The position numbers and the translations under genes are program-made. Positions 11,762 through 23,845 of a DNA stretch of 64,000 bases are shown here, one piece after another. Origin of the DNA: Armillaria gallica (taxonomy: Eukaryota; Basidiomycota; Agaricomycetes; Agaricales; Physalacriaceae). Each line of letters opens with the position of its first letter. The stretch's first letter is position 1. The stretch is taken from assembly GCA_037576215.1 (NCBI GenBank), contig JBANDB010000011.1, forward strand, positions 124,001 through 188,000. The letters are read 5' to 3'. Under the pieces are notes generated by a model. That model saw nothing but the letters and a program-made list of their open reading frames with translations, made no database searches and was not told the origin of the DNA.

Positions 11762-13440
11762 TATAATACATTATAATATGCATTTTAATCTCTGGCTTAT
11801 ATTATTTCAGAGTGATAAGATCATGATTCTGGGCAAGAACATATACTTTGGAATATTATGTAAGGCCGTATCCAGGTCATATCCAGGATCTCTTGTTGTA
11901 ATCCATCTGCCATGTCCATGGACTTCACCCGTAGTCCCTTCGACTTTTAATGTACCCCAAGGCTCATGACTATCAATTTCAAGTTATTGGAGCCTAAGAA
12001 TTTTCAAATGACAATGTCAGAGTCAGGTTGAGTGTGTGCTTTGCAAAGCATGCCACCAAGGTTATATTAACCCAAAGTGCCTTCATATTCAAAGATATGT
12101 AGTGTAACAGTAATTGTGTAGTATGATTTGTAGTAGTGTGTATGCAAAGTTGCTGGTTTGATTCTCACTGTAGTTAAGTTGCTTTTCAATAAATGATTGG
12201 TATGACATGGTCAGTAATAAAATCAGCCCATCAGAATGGGTCAAACTAGATTTTGGAATCTGGACCTGGAGACATTATAATTCCTATCAAAAGGTAGCTA
12301 TGTGCTAGAAATTGTGGGGAAGAACTAGAAAACATGTCCAGATGGTGTATTGTGATGCTGAGTCAAAACAGTGGCAATAAATGTGCAAAAACTGCCTTGA
12401 AACTGGAAGAAAACATAGCAACTGTGATACTGAGTGGGGTGTTGCAGCAATAGATGCATGGCAACTCCGAATGATGGTGATGACGAGGGTGATCCTATGG
12501 AGAACAATGCTGAACTGGGCCTACACAGAGGCAATACTGAACTGGGCAATGAAAATAATGGTGATATAGAAGGTGAAAGTGATGAAACAATCCTATGTGG
12601 TGAAAGTGAAGTGATGTTGCTGCATTAAAGAGAAAAGCAAGTTATTGACACAAGATTCCATGTATTGGTGCAATATACAAAGTGAACCAACAATATTAAA
12701 AGTAAAGCAAGTGGTGAGGGATAACTTGGAGTAACCATAGCTGACTGGAAATGCCGTAGTCTGGCCAACTGGGTAAAAACTAGAACTAAAAATGTGATAT
12801 CTAACTGGTTTTTATACTACAAGTCCGGTTTTATAAATAGAATATTCTTCAGAGCCTTAGTAAGGCTGTAAATCCTTGGCTTTGTAATAGCCATAGTAAA
12901 CATATGGAATCTGTGGTTCTAAAGTAACAGCAACTCTTTAACATTACCATTTATGAATGAAAACTGTATGGTTTAATTGAGCAATGAGCAGATCATGAGG
13001 TGCTGCTTAACTGTGAATTTCTGAGCTGCAGTTGCTGTACTGAGATGTACACTTGTGGCAACGGTAACTTGAAGTCTTGGCACTGTAACAGCCTTAGTAA
13101 ACACAGTCTGTAGTTGCTGTGGCTGTAATCATTGTAGCTGGAAGGGTACTCGCATCAATCATGTCATTCCATTAAATGATTGATGGGCACATCAACCAGA
13201 TGCTTCTGAGTAATGTAGCAACTCTATATTGGGATGATTGGTGATCAATAGTGCCTTGCTGTGATGGGGTACAGTAATTGTGATGCATGGCAACCTGGGA
13301 AGGATAACGGAGCATTGAAGGAGTATGAAGGGCATGGTTTTAGGATTGTATCTGTGTGTGGGTGGCATATACTGCCAAAATCTGTGGTATTATCAAGTGT
13401 TTGCAGTATTATAGAGTGTGTGGATTATAATGGCATCATT
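11762..13440. other. Decayed AT-rich sequence, no gene recognised
   Basis: About 1.7 kb with only short frames and very few CpG dinucleotides. A weak resemblance to the interior of the solo LTR at 37,266-38,736 (around AACAGCCTT and TGTGCA-rich stretches) suggests that part of this is an old LTR, but the 5' end could not be found. Confidence 0.4.
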
Positions 13441-13508
13441 TCGAAGATATTGAGTGATGAATGGGTAAATCCACGAATTCTGAGCATACAGAGCCTGGAG
13501 GCTCATCA
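13441..13508 (+). repeat. 3' end of an old LTR-beta copy
   Basis: The final 20 bases here (AGAGCCTGGAGGCTCATCA with its preceding C) match the last bases of the solo LTR that ends at 38,736. Upstream the similarity fades quickly. It shows that the LTR-beta family is present at least twice, this copy being much older. Confidence 0.55.
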
Positions 13509-14098
13509 TCACATCTCTCCCTCCATGAGTTTGTCAGACAGAGAAAGATAGGGATACATTTTATGGCCTACATATTGACAGGTGCACAGTGTGGGGATTT
13601 GCCAACACATCAGAGCCCCCATCATGGAGACCTATATATTAAAAATGGCCAGGTGGAGTGTATCTTCAAAATTGCCACTGACCATGCAGATGCAATAGAT
13701 GGTGACCAGTATACATTCATAGGTGCACAGGATCACTTTGCTACCTCTTGCACAGCAAATGTCTAGGTGATTGGGAGAATGGAGGAGCCTAAGGAGAAGT
13801 TTAGGAAAGTGTTGGTGGTCAGGATGGTGGTGGAACTGTATTGCAGGGTTCACTAGGCAAATGGATATAATAGTGCAAAGGTGAGCTACAAACAACCAGA
13901 GAATTACAGAAGAGTTGCAGAACCATGCATATGACTGTCAGGATGTGGGCCGCACCCAATGCTCCCAGTGGATGTTCAAGAAGCGGTGAGGCTTGAGAGG
14001 CTTTGTGTCTACAGGAGAACTGAAACATGTCTTCTTTGATTTGTTTGATTACATTGACCCAAGTCTAATGCCCATATCGTGACATTGTGTATAATAAC
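13509..14098. other. Decayed sequence, no gene recognised
   Basis: Short overlapping frames on both strands, none with a recognisable domain. It lies between the LTR-beta end and the gag relic and may be the degraded 5' part of that gag element. Confidence 0.35.
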
Positions 14099-14867
14099 CA
14101 AAAATACAATGTCTTCAGTGGGGCATCATACTGCCTCTGCCACTACCCACTTGTCTTGCCTGCCGATTGCACTATCTCTGGCTCAATCTCTGCAGGTATC
14201 ATCCTCATCTCACCATTGTGTGTATCAAAGCTACCTTGATGCATCCAATGAGGAAATACTGGAGGAATTAGCTCGACATCACCAACATTGTGAGGGGGAG
14301 GCTCCTGGTGAGTTTCCTCAACATTCTTCTGCACCTGTATGCTCTTGAAGCAATCTAAGTGCTTGTGGCTCACTCTCTCCTTCCAGAGCTCAGCCTGCAG
14401 ACACCTCAAGCCATGCTGGCTCATGGGTGTACATCTCTGCATTCTGTATAGCAAACTCGTTGCTATCATGCTTGCCTCTGGGGCCTTTTCCTGCCCTTTC
14501 TATCTCATCTGAGGCTAATACCTCACCTTTGCCACCTGCAGCTCATTGCACAGCTGCCCTGAGCCACCATGGTTCATGGGCATCTGAACCTCTACCTTGT
14601 GAAGGGATTTTTTTGCCACCGCTGTCACTTCCCTTGTTAGCACCAGCTCGCATGCCATCTGCATCACAAGCTGTTCCATTTCCATTTGTTGGTGTCATAC
14701 ACTCACTGTCACCACCCATCACTTTGCCTCTGTATGTCAAGCTCACCTTGCTTGATCATAGGGAGGTTGTTTCACCTTCACAATGCTCTCATCATGTCTC
14801 CCAGGATATACCATCAGATACCTCATATGTATCATCACCTATGACACCTCATAGCACATTTATTACA
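14099..14867 (+). pseudogene. Gag relic of the gag-only LTR family
   Basis: Across three frames the translation follows the N-terminal half of the minus-strand Gag at 52,499-51,590. Shared blocks include SVGHHTASATTHLS, EEILEELARHH, GEAPGEFPQHSSAPV, PALSISSEA, LLAPARMPSA and VSQDIPSDTSYVSSP. Where the 52-kb copy has Arg runs (ELARRRRRREGD), this one has His, Gln and Cys, and one Arg is TGA. These are the changes expected from CpG-to-TpG/CpA mutation. Similarity stops at about 14,868, where a short dispersed repeat begins. Confidence 0.75.
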
Positions 14868-14896
14868 TCAGCAAAACCCAGAATTTGTCTGTTCAG

Positions 14897-16581
14897 TGAA
14901 GAGACTCTGTGTGCACAGGCTAGAAATACAACAGCATCAAAGACACTGATCACACTCACACCCAACACCACACACACAAACCTTCAAAGTTCTTGGGGGA
15001 TATTATGCAATAGAAGCAGATTGAAGCAATACAACTAAACTCTCAGAATATATAATACACACATATAGCAATAGTGCTTGTAAGGTATCTAGATCTCTCT
15101 AAGTCCAAAGGCTTTAATAACAAGAGGAGCGACAGATGTCACTGGGCCTCAAGGCAAGGTGTACTACAATACACAGCATGTTGCCACACACCAACAAATC
15201 CCTCAATAAGTCTTGTGTGACACACACAGGTGACCACAAACAACTTAAACACACCCTAAACACGACTCAAAGCTTGTGCTTTAAGCAGAAACCCTTTACA
15301 AAATGTCCACTCAAGCCACAGGATTTGAACCTATGCACTCAAGCTTCCAAACCAATTGTAGACCCACAGGGTTTGAACTTATGTGATCCAGAGACACAAT
15401 AACTAAATAAAACCTAATTGGACAAGCCAAAGGGTTTGAACCTCTGCTGCTTGCAGAAATGAGAACCCTCAAGCATGCACTAATCAGACCACAGAGTTTG
15501 AACCTCTGCTGCCTGTAGCACTGCACATTAAAGAAGGCCTCTGTATGAACACTAACTAGACCAAAGGGTTTGAACCTCTGCTGCCTGTAGCACTGTGCAT
15601 CACAAGAAAACCTCAAAACTCAAGAGCACATCTACAATGACATGAATTCTCTTATTCTCAGGTTAGAGCACAAGTCAACCAATTACTCAAACAGTACACA
15701 AGTGTCATGTTAGCTTTCTACACCTCATGTGCTACTCAAGTCACTTAAATGTTATCAATCAAAGGTCTATTCTCTCACTCAAAGCTACAAACTAATCCTA
15801 AAGCTAGAGTGCTAAGCTAAGAGCCTTCACACTCCAACAAGGGGGGTCTGAAACTTGTACACTATTACTATACTATGGTATTTATACTATGCGCTCTACA
15901 TATTAATACATCTTTAAATAGTAACTCTTGGCTTGTGGAACTTCCTTTCCTGGGTCCCATGCATGTTGCCATAATCACACCATTGCTTGGTGCTTACTCA
16001 GAGCTCTAGCTTGGGGCCAGATCCTGGTCTCTCAGTTGCATGACATTGGTTAGCCATGCTATCCACATATACTGACATCGCCTAGTATCCCCTTAGAGTT
16101 GTAGCCTAGTGCACAACTCATATTTTTGGTAATAATATCTTCTAGTGATTTCCATGGTCTTCTAGGACCACCAGTTTCTAGTCTAGGCCTTGTGCACACA
16201 GAGTCTCTTCATTTCTAAACATTCTGAGGTCTAGAGCACTAGCTCCCAGCATGGCAGTGCCTTGTGCATCATAGATCAAGGTTGTGTGAAGTATCAATTA
16301 TTTTCTGAGCTTTGCCAGTTCTATTCTTAGTATGCATCTTCTGTGCATTGTCAGTGTACTCAGTGTCAAGTGCTGGGGCTTTAGACTTAGTGTGACCCTT
16401 ATGGTATCATTCTACAGTTAAGCCTTGTGCTCCACTGAACATCACTTAAGGTATTTCATTGTCCACACTTAGGACATTGCGCTCTAAGGTATATCTCATT
16501 GCCTTGGTATCTAGGTTGTATAAAATATATCTTTGATACATTTTGTGAAATTACACATGTGAATGCTTTTCAAGTGTGTCA
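14897..16581 (-). mobile_element. Solo LTR A of the LTR-alpha family
   Basis: The ends are TGAAGAG...TGTGTCA as read on the plus strand, so sense is minus (TGACA...TCTTCA). The flanking 4-mers are TCAG and CTGG. They align to a single CTGG in the uninterrupted repeat at 27 kb and differ only by transitions, so they are taken as a decayed 4-bp duplication. It belongs to the D/E subfamily. Confidence 0.75.
15315..15600 (-). repeat. Array of five T-arm-like modules in LTR A
   Basis: In LTR sense the cores (GGTTCAAAYCC and variants) lie near 15,565, 15,493, 15,432, 15,369 and 15,321. Most retain complementary flanks of 5-6 bp around a 7-nt loop. Confidence 0.75.
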
Positions 16582-16690
16582 CTGGGCTTCATCTTTTTTA
16601 GCCAACCTTCCACTTATCTATCTTGGGTGATTAAGTCTTGGTCTTGGCAAACCAGGTCTTTTGCATCTTTCTGATCTTACCATTGGAGCC

Positions 16691-17235
16691 ATCCCTTTAA
16701 AATGACCTTGCAGTTGGGATGATTATGGATGGAAATTGGAGCAGTGTGTTTGTATTTTTCTGATAAACTGACTTAATAAGCAGAGTATCTTGAGGCCCTG
16801 GGAAGCTCCCACCAAGGCTTGTCCAGAAATTAGCATATTTGAGGTCCAAAAAGAGTGAAATCCTTGTCTGTAGATAGTATATTTGAGATCCAAAATTCAC
16901 CACCCTTGTCCACAGTTAGCATATTTTAGAAGCTCTGAGGGTGGTAGTTCCTGGCAGCATCTCGGTAATTGGAAAAGTAAAAGAATGTTAGGTGATGACT
17001 GCTCGACAATGTACCCATGAGGGTAAAATGCCCTAAACACTTGTAGACTGAGAAACAAAATTGGCCAGAATTTAGTCAGCAGCACTGTCTGGCACCTCCA
17101 GGCCAATGTAAGCATTGTCCAGGTTAGGATATTTTAGGATCAAATGTTTGCATATTTGAGGCCCAAAATTGGGGTTTTTGCTGGACAAATCTTGGCAGGA
17201 ACTTCTTGGGGCCTGTATTTTGATTCTCAGACAAT
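16691..17235. other. Decayed sequence with a recurring short motif, no gene
   Basis: The motif GCATATTTGAGGTCCAAAA recurs in degenerate form near 16,833, 16,877, 16,918 and 17,147, suggesting an old internal duplication. No frame of interest. Confidence 0.4.
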
Positions 17236-17395
17236 TACTGTACATCAGGAAAACCAAGCATTGATCTTCCATGTCTTTTTGGTCCTGTACAAGATCAAAA
17301 AGATCAAAAGGATGAAAGATGAAGCATCTTTGACAACTGAGGTACATATTCTTAACAAGATCAATTTCATCTTGACAACTATCTTGGTAAGACCA
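17236..17395 (+). repeat. Dispersed repeat DR1-like copy
   Basis: It aligns over its length with the reverse complement of 53,468-53,619. Shared blocks include CAAGATCAAAAAGATCAAAA-type palindromic sequence around TGTACAAGA and TCTTTGACAA followed by GAGGTACA or AAGGTACA. Confidence 0.6.
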
Positions 17396-19129
17396 TTGAT
17401 CTTTCCTTTTCTTTCTATTCTAACAGGTTTGTAGAGCACTGGAATACCAGTATATTGTCATTTATGTAATACAATAAACACTACAATAGCTAACATATAG
17501 AAAAACTATATAAACAATGAAGACCCACAAGTGATCCATCAGCACAACAATGGTGCAGCAAGAATTCACAGAGTCAACCTCACAAAGTGATAGAGACTGC
17601 CATCCTCATATACCTGGCTATAGCAATGTCCCACCATGCAGACTCATGGCTATACTACATGTTGACAGAGGGCTATGAAATATGACATACAGACAGTAAG
17701 CAATTAGTAAAAAAAACCAAAATGGACAGCAAATGTACCAAAGCAGCTCTCCAGTAGTCCCCCTGGCTCATCTATGATGCTGGGTCTTGTCCCATTGGTA
17801 CTATTGTGTCCCAGATTGAATTGGATGGTGTTTGAATCCAAGTTCTGCATCAAAATATTTGCATGGGCCTCAAATGTACCTGCTGTGAGCAAACATAATC
17901 TCCTAGACTAGGAACTTACCATTAGACAAATGGCAAAACACTGGAGTAGAAGGACATCAGTGCTTGAAGAACCAGCCCCTTAGGAGAGAAACATACCATA
18001 TGCAAACCCCATTTGAACCCATCCAGAATCCCTGGGAAAGATATGCACCACCACCCCTGCACCTTACTTGCAAGAGCATGATAGATTTTTGGGCCCAAAT
18101 TCAAAGTGTTATTTTGATGCTGAGGTTCAACATTAAGGTTGTCCTTTGAATGAGGATGGAGGGGAAAGAAAAGAGACATGGAGATCAATTCAGATTGAAT
18201 TTTAGATCCAAAAGTCAACATCACATGAGATGATGTAATCTGTGTGCAGGCATCACTGGCGGAGTTTGAAAGAACTTAGCAGATTTTCTATTCCTCTTGC
18301 ATTCCTCTGTCTGTTCACTCTCCCTCCCAGACCCTCTGCAAGTTGCAACATCATCTTGGACATGCTTTTGCTATGGAAGCTCTACTAATACTAACTGTGC
18401 AATCATCACCAAAAACTCACCCCATAGATCTAAATCAGGTCAGGCTCACCAGCCATAATCATGTTGGCCTTGCCTGCTCAGGATGACCTACTCTGATCTG
18501 GATAACCTTGGTCAGACAGTGCTGATGATTGAACCTCATATTCTTTGATCTGGACTTAATCAAGAGCCATCTGTATTGTTCACCAGCCTTCTACTATAAC
18601 CAGAGCAGCCAACACACAAAGTATTTGATCAGCAACTGTTGAGCAGATCCCATGCAAACAGATCTGGTCTCCAAGGCATGTGATATCCATTAACAGATGC
18701 CATTGTATTTTCTTATCAGTATTCAGAATGCATGTACAAGAAAAGCATTGTATTTATTTCAATGAATAGAGCATTACAACTACAAAAGAGAATACTATGC
18801 AGGCAGCAATATCAATTGCAGAAGGACAGAATCTAGTTGGCAGAGCAAGCAAATGCATGAGAAATCAGAACAAGCATTTCAGAGCAAAGTTATCAGACCA
18901 ATCAGAGTTAGCATAGCAGGCAGGCAGGCAGAAATAGAGTCACTATGCCATTGATCAGTGGAGAGAAGTGTACAAAAGAGAAAGGAAAGAGTATGAACAT
19001 TGTCAACATGACATGATTGCATCTTCATCAGTAGCGGCAGTGGCAGCTGCAGTAGTAGCTTGTTCCTCAAGTCAGTTCTTGCAATTACGTTCCATGATGG
19101 ATTCATTGTCATCTTCATCAATCTCTTCC
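17396..19129. other. Decayed sequence, no gene recognised
   Basis: About 1.7 kb with short frames only. Part of it is probably the 3' flank of the decayed minus-strand gene that follows. I looked for CACTG-type ends of the Plavaka element here and found none that paired. Confidence 0.4.
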
Positions 19130-20783
19130 TCATTGTCTGTCTTGTTCTTCAGTTTCAGGACTTGCCTGCATGAGGACCTTGTGAGCGAGGAACATGAAAG
19201 AGAATTGAACATACTCAATATAAAACTGGAGAGTTTCATCTGCCCAATCATTGCCATCCTTTCTTGAGTCTTGAAATATCTTGTAGAGCTTGTTGGAAAA
19301 CCATTCTAGTTCAAAGTCATCACTTTCCTGACCCCATTTTGCACATGAAGATAAAGCAAATTGGGCCTGATAGGGAAATATAAGATATAGGATGTGAACA
19401 CATCACACACATACCTGAATAGTGGCATAAATAATCATATGCTCGCTAACATTGACAAGGTGCAGCTTCTTCTTCACAGTACTGTGGAGGCCTGTGGCAT
19501 CGTGTTGCTCATTTCCCAGATATATAGTGTGGAAAGACTAAAAAGTAACATTAGGTAGTAGTCCAATGAAAGAAAGGATCACAGACCCAAATACAGGTAT
19601 GTCCATGAAAGAGCCCATTGCATGGGTCCGTATCAGTGACAAGCACTGGATCATAGAGAAATGATGGTAGATAATGAGAAGTGACTTTTATTAGCAGCTT
19701 CAGCAATATTGCTCTGTGCTAAAATTATGCATATACAAAGAGAATTGTCATATAATCACTCACTGAGGTCTTCATCAAATTTTGCCAGCCAACACTGAGG
19801 ACAAAGAAGATGAGCCATATGAAGATGATTGAAGTGGCAGTGGTACTTCTTTATATTGGGAATCAGGGTATCATCAGATAAATCTGGCAGTGACAGCTGG
19901 ATAATATTTTTGTTAATCTTGCTTGTATCATTGCCATGTCCACTCAGGCTTCCTGTATTGATCTGGTGATGATTAGTAGGATGAAAACAGTGATAGAACA
20001 AAATACATACTTCAGAAAGAATCATAAATATGCACTTCAGTGGATTGTTGCTTGCAGTATCGAGCTCTTCTAGTTGTCAAACATGTTTCTTGATCTCTGG
20101 AAAAATAAAGCATGTGAGGCAATCGTAGGCACTCTTCCTGATGAAGTCTCTATGAAGCTGCTATCAGACCAAATGGAAATGAATGCATACACATACTCAG
20201 GTGTCTCAGCAGGCTTGTTTTTCTCATCCTTGCTTGTCTCACCATCACCCTCTTCCTCATTAGCAAGCAACTCCAATATGCCCTTGATCTTGAATTCATG
20301 AAGAAAGGTACCTTGGATGTTGAACCAAGGATTAATGAAATGAAAACTTGGCAAGATTCAATGTGGTACAGCTTCAGGAGTGCCTTGAATGTTCTGCAAT
20401 GCCTAAGTTAGATTGGAACATCATGTTAGAATATAGGAAACACACTTGGGTCACTTCTTGGAAGGTTTCTACACAGCCAACAGTGCTCTCTTCCTCTTCC
20501 CATGCAGCTGGTCCTGTACTCCCTCATCATCATCATTGTCATTCTTGCTGACCTCTTCCTCCTCCACCTCTTCTTCTACCTCCTCTGCCTCCTCCTCCTC
20601 TTCAACATTGTGAACTATCTTGCATACTATGCACCAAGCCTTGGGAGGTGCCAATTCCGAAGTTTTTTTTGTAGGTCTTGCACTTGAAGAAGCCTTGTCT
20701 GCCTTTGCAAGGGGTTTGTGCTTGAAAGCCTTTGTGTTATAGTCTTTTACAGCAAAAATCATGCCAAATAAACTGAAATGCAC
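19130..20783 (-). pseudogene. DUF6698-like accessory gene, divergent from Plavaka transposase
   Basis: On the minus strand from about 20,783 the N-terminal part is basic and Ser-rich (KASSSARPTKKTSELAPPK), followed by a Glu-rich run. Later exons give LHSTVKKKLHLVNVSEHMII, a clean intron (GTATGT...CAG), and then AQFALSSCAKWG, FELEWFSNKLYKIFQ and WADETLQFY. The order 'V-T/S-x-x-x-I-A/I-Y ... Q-x-x-FALSS ... W-x-x-ETL-x-F' matches what I remember of DUF6698, a family frequent in Agaricomycete repeats. The frame stops at TGA near 19,130. The middle exons contain stops or unclear joins. It starts about 0.4 kb from the transposase and points away from it. Confidence 0.5.
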
Positions 20784-21180
20784 ATCTTGCTCATTAAGTT
20801 TTCACAGTCTTGTTGCTTGCAAGAATCATGAGTGAAGATGCCCTTATCGGAAAGCATATCAGATATGACCACGTGCTCAGGCAATAATACTGCAAACTGT
20901 GATGCCTTCAAATGCAGCAGAATCTACATCAAATGTGGCAGAATCAACTGCTGATTCATCTACCACTTCGTGTTTAAATGATATATGAGAGTGTCTGTCC
21001 CCTAAGAGACATTGCTTGAATCTAAATATTGATGATGATGATGTATGTATATCTCCCAAGCATATTTACAGAATAATGCTAATATCTTGCACAGGTTAGT
21101 CAAGATGACTCCCAAGCTATATTTGTACCACTACTACTGCAAACCTCAGACAATAAGATGGACTTGTTGATGCAGAATGA
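20784..21180. promoter_or_regulatory. Candidate shared divergent promoter region
   Basis: This is the interval between the oppositely oriented accessory gene and the Plavaka transposase. No TATA box could be picked with confidence. It is called from gene orientation only. Confidence 0.3.
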
Positions 21181-22213
21181 CATGCTTCCATACAATGCAG
21201 CAGGCTTCCAAATAAAACTGCCACTTCCTCCCTGTTCCACCCCTTCAAGAGCCTGTATCATCATCAGTCACACCATCCTCACCAATTCTTGCACCCGAAG
21301 AGCCCATGTGTCACAAGACTGATCCCAATGATTTTGGTCTGTTTTGGTGCTATAAGGAATGGCTGTCTATTGACCTAGTTGACCAGTTGGAACTCAATGA
21401 GGTAGCAGATGCCCCCACATTTATCCCACAAGTATTGAAGACAAGCACCAAGAATCACTACAAAACCTCATCAAATCCTTTCTACCCCTTCATCAATGTG
21501 ACTATATTTCGACTTTTTGCATGGTTTTATCAATCTACTTCCAAATCCCTCTCTGATATCACATCTCTTGTTCAAAATGTCATTTGTGCTCCTGATTTTG
21601 ATCCTGACCATTTTACAGATAATTTTGATGCTGCAAAAGCTGTCACCACCCTCGATAAAATTGATGATTCAAGCCTTCCATTTTCCTCATCCAGTGGCTA
21701 TTACAAAACATTAATGACTATCAAGTTGCCCCAGACCAGTGTTAAGAATGTATCTGAGGATGAGGCACCAGAGTTTGAAGTGACAGGTGTTTATCACCAT
21801 GATCTCTGTGTTTCAGGATACATCATTTTTTCATATGCATCTCAAGGGGTTTATGGAGGTGTGGAAACCTGGAAATGGTCAAGTGTCAGAGCAGGTACTT
21901 GGCAAGGCATATATATTGGATATCTATCTTGCAATGGAGGACAAAATATCTTCTCTACCTTCCAATGACCTGGAAACCATTGTTGTACAACTGATGGGCT
22001 ATTCAGATTCAACACACCTGACCAATTTTGGCCCTGCCACACTCTGGCCCATTGCTCTGGCCTTTGGACTCCTATCAAAATATATTCGGGCTCAACCAAT
22101 GTCAGGATCATCTCATCACCTTGCTTATATGCCTGTTGTACACTATCTCTTATACCGTTGATTTCTTTTTTAAAGCTTAATAACAAATAGCTTCCTGATA
22201 CAATCCAAGATGC

Positions 22214-23845
22214 TGAAGAGACTCTGCATGCAAGCTAGAAATGCAACAGTGTCACAGACACTAATCACACCCACACCCAACACTACACACACAAACCCTC
22301 AAATTCATGGGGGATTCTTATGCGATAGAAGCAGATAGAAACACAAGAACCAAACTCTCAAAATATAAGATACACCAGTATAGTGATGGCATGCATCAGG
22401 TATCTAGATTGCTCTAAGTCCAAAGGCGTTTAATAACAAGAGGAGCGACAGTTGTTGCTGGGCCTCAAGGCAAGGTGTAGTACAATATACACAACATCAA
22501 GAGATGCACACAAAACCCTCACAAAGTCTAGAGCAACACATGGAATGACCTCAAATGACTTAAAACACACAACACATGACTCAAAGCTTCGCGCTCTAAG
22601 TAGAAACACTTCACAAAACCTTCCACTAAAGCCACAAGATTCAAACCTATGCACTCAAGCTTCCCAACCAATCGTAGATCCACAGGGTTCTAACCTATGT
22701 GATCTAGAGACACAAAGAACCTTATAAACCACTGTCTGCAAGGCACAGGGTTTGAACCTATGCCACTTGGGAAATGTATACTCTCAAGCAAGTACTAATC
22801 AAGCCAAAGGGTTTGAACCTTTGCCACCTGTAGTGCCTTGCATTACAAGAAACCCTCAAAGCACAAGAGCATGTCCTTTATGACACTATACTCTTCTTCT
22901 CATGTTAGAGTGCAAGTCACCCAACTAATTAACAGTCACACAAGTGCCATGTTAGCTTTCTATGCCTTGCATACAACTCAATTCACTCAATATGATATTA
23001 ATTCTAGGTATATTCTCTTGCTTGAAGTTACAAACTAATCCTGAAGCTAGGGCATCAAGCAGAGGCTTGCATACAACTACAACGGGGGTCCAAAACTTGT
23101 ACACTACAATTACACTGCACTATTTATCTATTCTACATTCTACAAATTAGCAGCACTATTTTTAGTATTATTTAGGTTTCTGAGCTCCTTCACCTGCATC
23201 CTGTGCATGTCACCAGTATCATGCCATAGCTTGGTGCTGACTCAGGAGTCTGGCTCAGGGCCAGGTCCTGTCTCTGAGTGTTGCAACATCAGTTAACAGT
23301 GCTATTACATGTGTACTGACATTGGTTGCTATCTCCTTGGAGTTGCAGCCTATACCGTGGCTCTTATTTCACTTCATAATTTTCTCCCAGGGAATTCTAT
23401 CATAGTGAAGGCAATGAGCTTCTTGTCTAGGCCTCACGCACTTTGGCCAAAGTCAGAAACTTTGGATTTACTTGAGTTCTGACATCACAAAGTCTAGAGC
23501 GCTAAGTTTCGGATCTGCCAGGCCTTGTGCATCATAGATCAATGTTGCATGAAGTCTTAATTATCTCACAAGTGTGTCCTGTTCTGTTCTTAGCATGCAT
23601 ATGCTATGCCTTGTCAGAGCACTTAGTGTCAAGCACTGGGACTTTATATCTAGCACAGCCTATCTAGTACTGTTCTTAGGTTAAGCCATGTGCTCCACCC
23701 AACTTTACTCAGGTAATCTCATTACCAGCATTATAAACACTGCACTCTGTTGTGTTTCCCATTGCCTTGGTATTGGGGACTTGTAGCATATATTCATTTG
23801 TAGAAATTGCAAAATTACACACATAAATGCTCTCAGAGCATGTCA
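22214..23845 (-). mobile_element. Solo LTR B of the LTR-alpha family, inside Plavaka
   Basis: The ends TGAAGAG...TGTCA are flanked by an exact 4-bp duplication ATGC (22,210-22,213 and 23,846-23,849). Removing the LTR and one ATGC rejoins the Plavaka frame as PDTIQDAHSQYFGW. It belongs to the C/F subfamily. Confidence 0.9.
22632..22830 (-). repeat. Array of four T-arm-like modules in LTR B
   Basis: Cores in LTR sense lie near 22,808, 22,748, 22,685 and 22,636. The second from the 3' side carries GGTTAGAACCC, the same variant as in C and F. Confidence 0.75.

Larger units (their letters stand above)
14868..16690 (+). repeat. Dispersed repeat DR1, copy split by solo LTR A
   Basis: The halves 14,868-14,896 and 16,582-16,690 join to give a sequence matching the reverse complement of 27,215-27,352. 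Shared blocks include ACATCAGCAAAACCCA, TTTTTTAGCCA and GTCTTGGTCTTGG. LTR A lies between the halves. Confidence 0.65.

Noticed and set aside
14893..16585. A clean target duplication for solo LTR A
   Set aside because: The flanks TCAG and CTGG are not identical. Only comparison with the uninterrupted repeat supports a decayed 4-bp duplication, so it is reported as such and not as exact.
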